Notes under the pieces: model-generated
The model's input: the letters and a program-made list of their open reading frames with translations, nothing else
What the model was told of the DNA's origin: nothing
The model's database searches: none
Assembly: GCF_954871325.1 (NCBI RefSeq)
Contig: NC_088775.1
Span: 57,203,561 to 57,267,560, forward strand
DNA length: 64,000 nt
From: Gordionus sp. m RMFG-2023
Lineage: Eukaryota > Nematomorpha > Gordioida > Chordodea > Parachordodidae
Direction of reading: 5' to 3'
Made by a program: the position numbers and the translations under genes
Part shown: one piece after another, positions 61,673 through 64,000 of the stretch
How the letters are laid out: each line of letters begins with the position of its first letter
How positions within the stretch are numbered: position 1 is the first letter of the stretch

Positions 61673-61870
61673 TATCTTTATTCGCAACACTTAATGATAC
61701 ATTATTCACAATACTAAATAATTCATTATTCACAATGCTAAATTAATAATTTTAAATGATATTCATTATTAACAATACTAAATAATTTATTATTCACAAT
61801 ACCAAATGATTCTTTATTCACAATATTAAATTATTCATTATTCACAATACTTAATTAATAATAAAATTTA
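61673..61870 (+). repeat. Minisatellite, right part
   Basis: This continues the approximately 26-bp repeat (ATTCACAATACTAAATAATT and variants), with about seven imperfect copies. With the left part it forms one array inside the pogo element. Confidence 0.75.
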
Positions 61871-62039
61871 TTAACTTGTTTATAGATTCTCATTGTGAAT
61901 AATGATATTATTTTAAATGATGAGAAATCTGATAAGAATAAATAAATTTCATTAAGCCTCTAAAGGAATAGAATATAATTTTACTTTAATCATTGCATAT
62001 ATTTAATTAAAATCTAGTAATTAGATGCTCTTATTTACT

Positions 62040-62353
62040 TTTTTTTTGGTAAGTCCATAAAATTTTTTAGAGGATTTTATTATGTAATTAGCTATATTTT
62101 CTCCTCCACTTTATTGAAATCACATTTGTGATTTGAATATCCCATTGTGGGTTGAATTATTTTCATTTACCTCTTTTTTGATAAATATCTTTCTATATTA
62201 GATTTTGGAATGCCTAAAAAATATATATAATAATATAAATAATCTTACCTGTAAGTAATGATAACTTTCTGACTGAAATGGATATAAAATTAAAGCATTT
62301 TCATACTCTTCTGTACAGAAGATTTTTCTATCCTTTTTATTGTAATTCCGCAT
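62040..62353 (-). pseudogene. pogo transposase N-terminus, spliced
   Basis: From an ATG at 62353, MRNYNKKDRKIFCTEEYENA opens a helix-turn-helix of the psq/CENP-B N-terminal type. The piece ends with SYHYLQ at a GTAAG donor. An acceptor 35 nt on leads to GIPKSNIERYLSKK, the usual YGIPRSTL-like recognition helix, but one base out of phase. A second possible intron (62170-62109) leads to VEEKIANYIIKSSKKFYGLT, matching the next part of pogo proteins. The catalytic DDE part is missing. It is a relic. Confidence 0.7.
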
Positions 62354-63545
62354 CACTAGTAAATGATAAAATGAGCTAAAATGGCGTGTCCCAACTACAC
62401 TATGACCAACTATGACCGAGCCCACTAACTTTATAAATATCATCCAAAATCATATTAATTCATGTTTATTGATTCTGAAGGTTTGCCAGATTGGAAAATA
62501 GGGCATAAACTTTCCTAAAATCTATATATTATGATTTTTAAAGCTTTACTTATAAATAAAAACGATAAAGTTTGCAAATATTTTTTATTACTTTTGGTAT
62601 GCCAAAACACATTTTATTCTGTAAAAATTATAATACTAAATATTTTTCAAATCTTTTTTAGCCAATCATGTATGGCGTAATTATCTATGTTAGGCTCAAA
62701 TTTCCAGTCTTATAAAATAATAGCTCAAATTATAATTAGAGTGTCCTAACGTTCCCCTGTACTCAATGTACCCCGGTCTCCCCTACTATTTGCACGACCT
62801 GACCCGGTTCGTATATGAAAAAAACATTATTCTGCCCTGCCAGGATTTTTTTTCAAAAAATTTCTTCTCTTTTAAAAAAAAATTCGGTCAGGATCTGTAT
62901 ATTTTTTCCTATGGCCATGGTTTGTAAAAAAACAGATCGTTTTTCAGCAAATATGAAATCCATATAACAGAACTTTACAAACTATTTTATCTCCCCATTT
63001 GTCATAAAAGAAGTGAACTTGAATTACCACACTTTCAATTCGATTAGTTCTTGGTAATTCCATTATTTCAGGTTCCTCTTGTAATTTAATAATTTAATAT
63101 ATACTTATATAATTATCAATCATTTTATGCTTTCTCCCTGGCAACCTGAATTTAGGATAGAGAAAAAGAGAGATAAAATGATACTTATCTAAAATAAAAT
63201 TTTTCTGTAATTTAAATATTGAATATATCTTTGTTGCTTTTAATTTGATTGAATATCACCTAAAATAATGATTAGTTGAATAATTAATTTGAATAACGTT
63301 GTATTATAAATATTTCCTAAGGATCGAAAAAATGGAAATAGGAAATATGATAAGTGACTAAGTTCTATGATACACAATTTTAAAATGTATCTTATAAACG
63401 ATTTAAAATATTCAGCCCAGCTCCAGTATTTAAAAAATAAAATTTCTAGGTCCGTCCCGGGTATTTAAATACAAATTTTAGGCTTGCCCCTGCCCGGGTA
63501 TGTTTAAAAAATAAAATCGGCCCGGGCCGGGTTTGTAAGTCTCTG

Positions 63546-64000
63546 ATAAATATTTATTCTTATATCTATTATAAAGAATAAATATACAAAACTTGTTCTT
63601 AAATATATGCATAAAATTAAATTCTTAAATAAAGTTTTGTTTGTTTTAGTAGAATTTCTTGGCAACTGAATGATTATCAGCGGTGGGTGGGACAGTTTGC
63701 CTTTAACCGGATGTTTTCATTATGTCTAAATTAGAATATTAATACGTCAATAGTATAATATACAATTCGTAGACGATTTTGTACTTGTAATATATTTTTT
63801 TATAAGAAATGGAATAATTTGTTGCGAAGTAAAATTTATTTCTATAAAGTTATATGTTCGTTATGATAAAGTAATCTATTAATATTAATTTCAAATTTAC
63901 TTAAAAAATTTTCCAGATAAGCCAGATTCCCAATTTTTATCGATTTGGAACACAAATGTTTAATCACCGCAATCATCACATAGAATTATCTGCATGGTTC
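63546..64000. other. AT-rich flank at the window end
   Basis: This begins with the right target copy of the outer MITE-family element. No gene, terminal repeat or RNA is recognised up to the window edge. Confidence 0.4.

Larger units (their letters stand above)
58776..62783 (-). mobile_element. pogo-like (Tc1/mariner superfamily) transposon
   Basis: Ends GGGGAGACC and GGTCTCCCC are flanked by TA on both sides (58774-58775, 62784-62785). Removing the element and one TA gives GCAGAGGTACTATTTGCA. This matches the uninterrupted relative near 60905 (GCAGAGGTACCATTTGCA), so the TA target duplication is well supported. Subterminal GTTGGGACA motifs occur near both ends. The transposase remnant is on the minus strand at the right. 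The element is split by hAT-3 copy 2 and is about 1.9 kb without it. Confidence 0.88.
58758..63545. mobile_element. Outer CCGGGCC-rich MITE-family element
   Basis: Ends are CAGAGACCTGCA and, inward from the right, CAGAGACTTACA. The exact 8-bp target duplication is ATAAATAT (58750-58757 and 63546-63553). All but about 780 bp of the 4788 bp is a later pogo insertion only 18 bp inside the left end. The remaining right part has CGGCCCGGGCCGGG clusters like the family members at 45039, 54788 and 60896. No transposase of its own. Confidence 0.92.

Overview
This is a very AT-rich eukaryotic window made almost entirely of repeats. I see no host housekeeping gene, rRNA or tRNA. Evidence for an animal (probably invertebrate) genome is indirect. 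It rests on spliced hAT and pogo transposons, several fragments of a non-LTR retrotransposon class with a C-terminal RPDGLTLIPW-type domain, and a MULE transposase of a kind I associate with invertebrates. I cannot name the species.

Region 1 (1-28643): two long satellite arrays in opposite orientation flank a unique core of about 3 kb. The left array (1-14410) and the right array (17451-28643) use the same 300-bp dimer (subunits of about 155 and 145 bp), and the right one is the reverse complement of the left. Both stop, on the core side, at nearly the same phase of the same subunit. The core (14411-17450) holds an almost intact Mutator-like (MULE) transposase with candidate DDE residues, a basic tail in frame behind a single stop, a perfect 23-bp hairpin, and a GC-richer stretch with a decayed acidic reading frame. 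The simplest reading is one giant foldback-like MULE whose terminal inverted repeats (TIRs) have grown into satellite arrays. The left end of the left array lies outside the window.

Region 2 (28644-32660): a second foldback element follows directly. It has long inverted arms, a loop of about 300 nt and no transposase. Each arm carries a tandem array of an approximately 119-bp unit containing the palindrome TGACAATTGTCA (about 6 copies left, 13 right).

Region 3 (32668-36310): two decayed LINE fragments, plus one end of a hAT-like element.

Region 4 (36311-46415): nested DNA transposons. A hAT (36349-42335, 8-bp target duplication with one mismatch) sits in the end of an older hAT relic and is itself split by a third hAT (38644-41350, exact 8-bp duplication). 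Then come a PIF/Harbinger relic and another hAT (44574-46415, exact 8-bp duplication) carrying a CCGGGCC-rich MITE.

Region 5 (46700-49200): a broken Ty3/Gypsy-like retroelement fossil on the minus strand, then two short tandem repeats.

Region 6 (49975-55994): a hAT relic with matching terminal repeats, split by four later insertions: a 2-kb hAT, a short poly-C element, a LINE fragment and a MITE.

Region 7 (55995-64000): two LINE 3' fragments tail to tail, another hAT relic, then a four-level nest. A MITE-family element (58758-63545) holds a pogo transposon (58776-62783), which holds a hAT (59562-61672), which holds a second member of the outermost MITE family (60896-61231).

The parts do not form a pathway. 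The window is a heterochromatin-like record of many transposition rounds, in which only the MULE transposase still looks close to functional.
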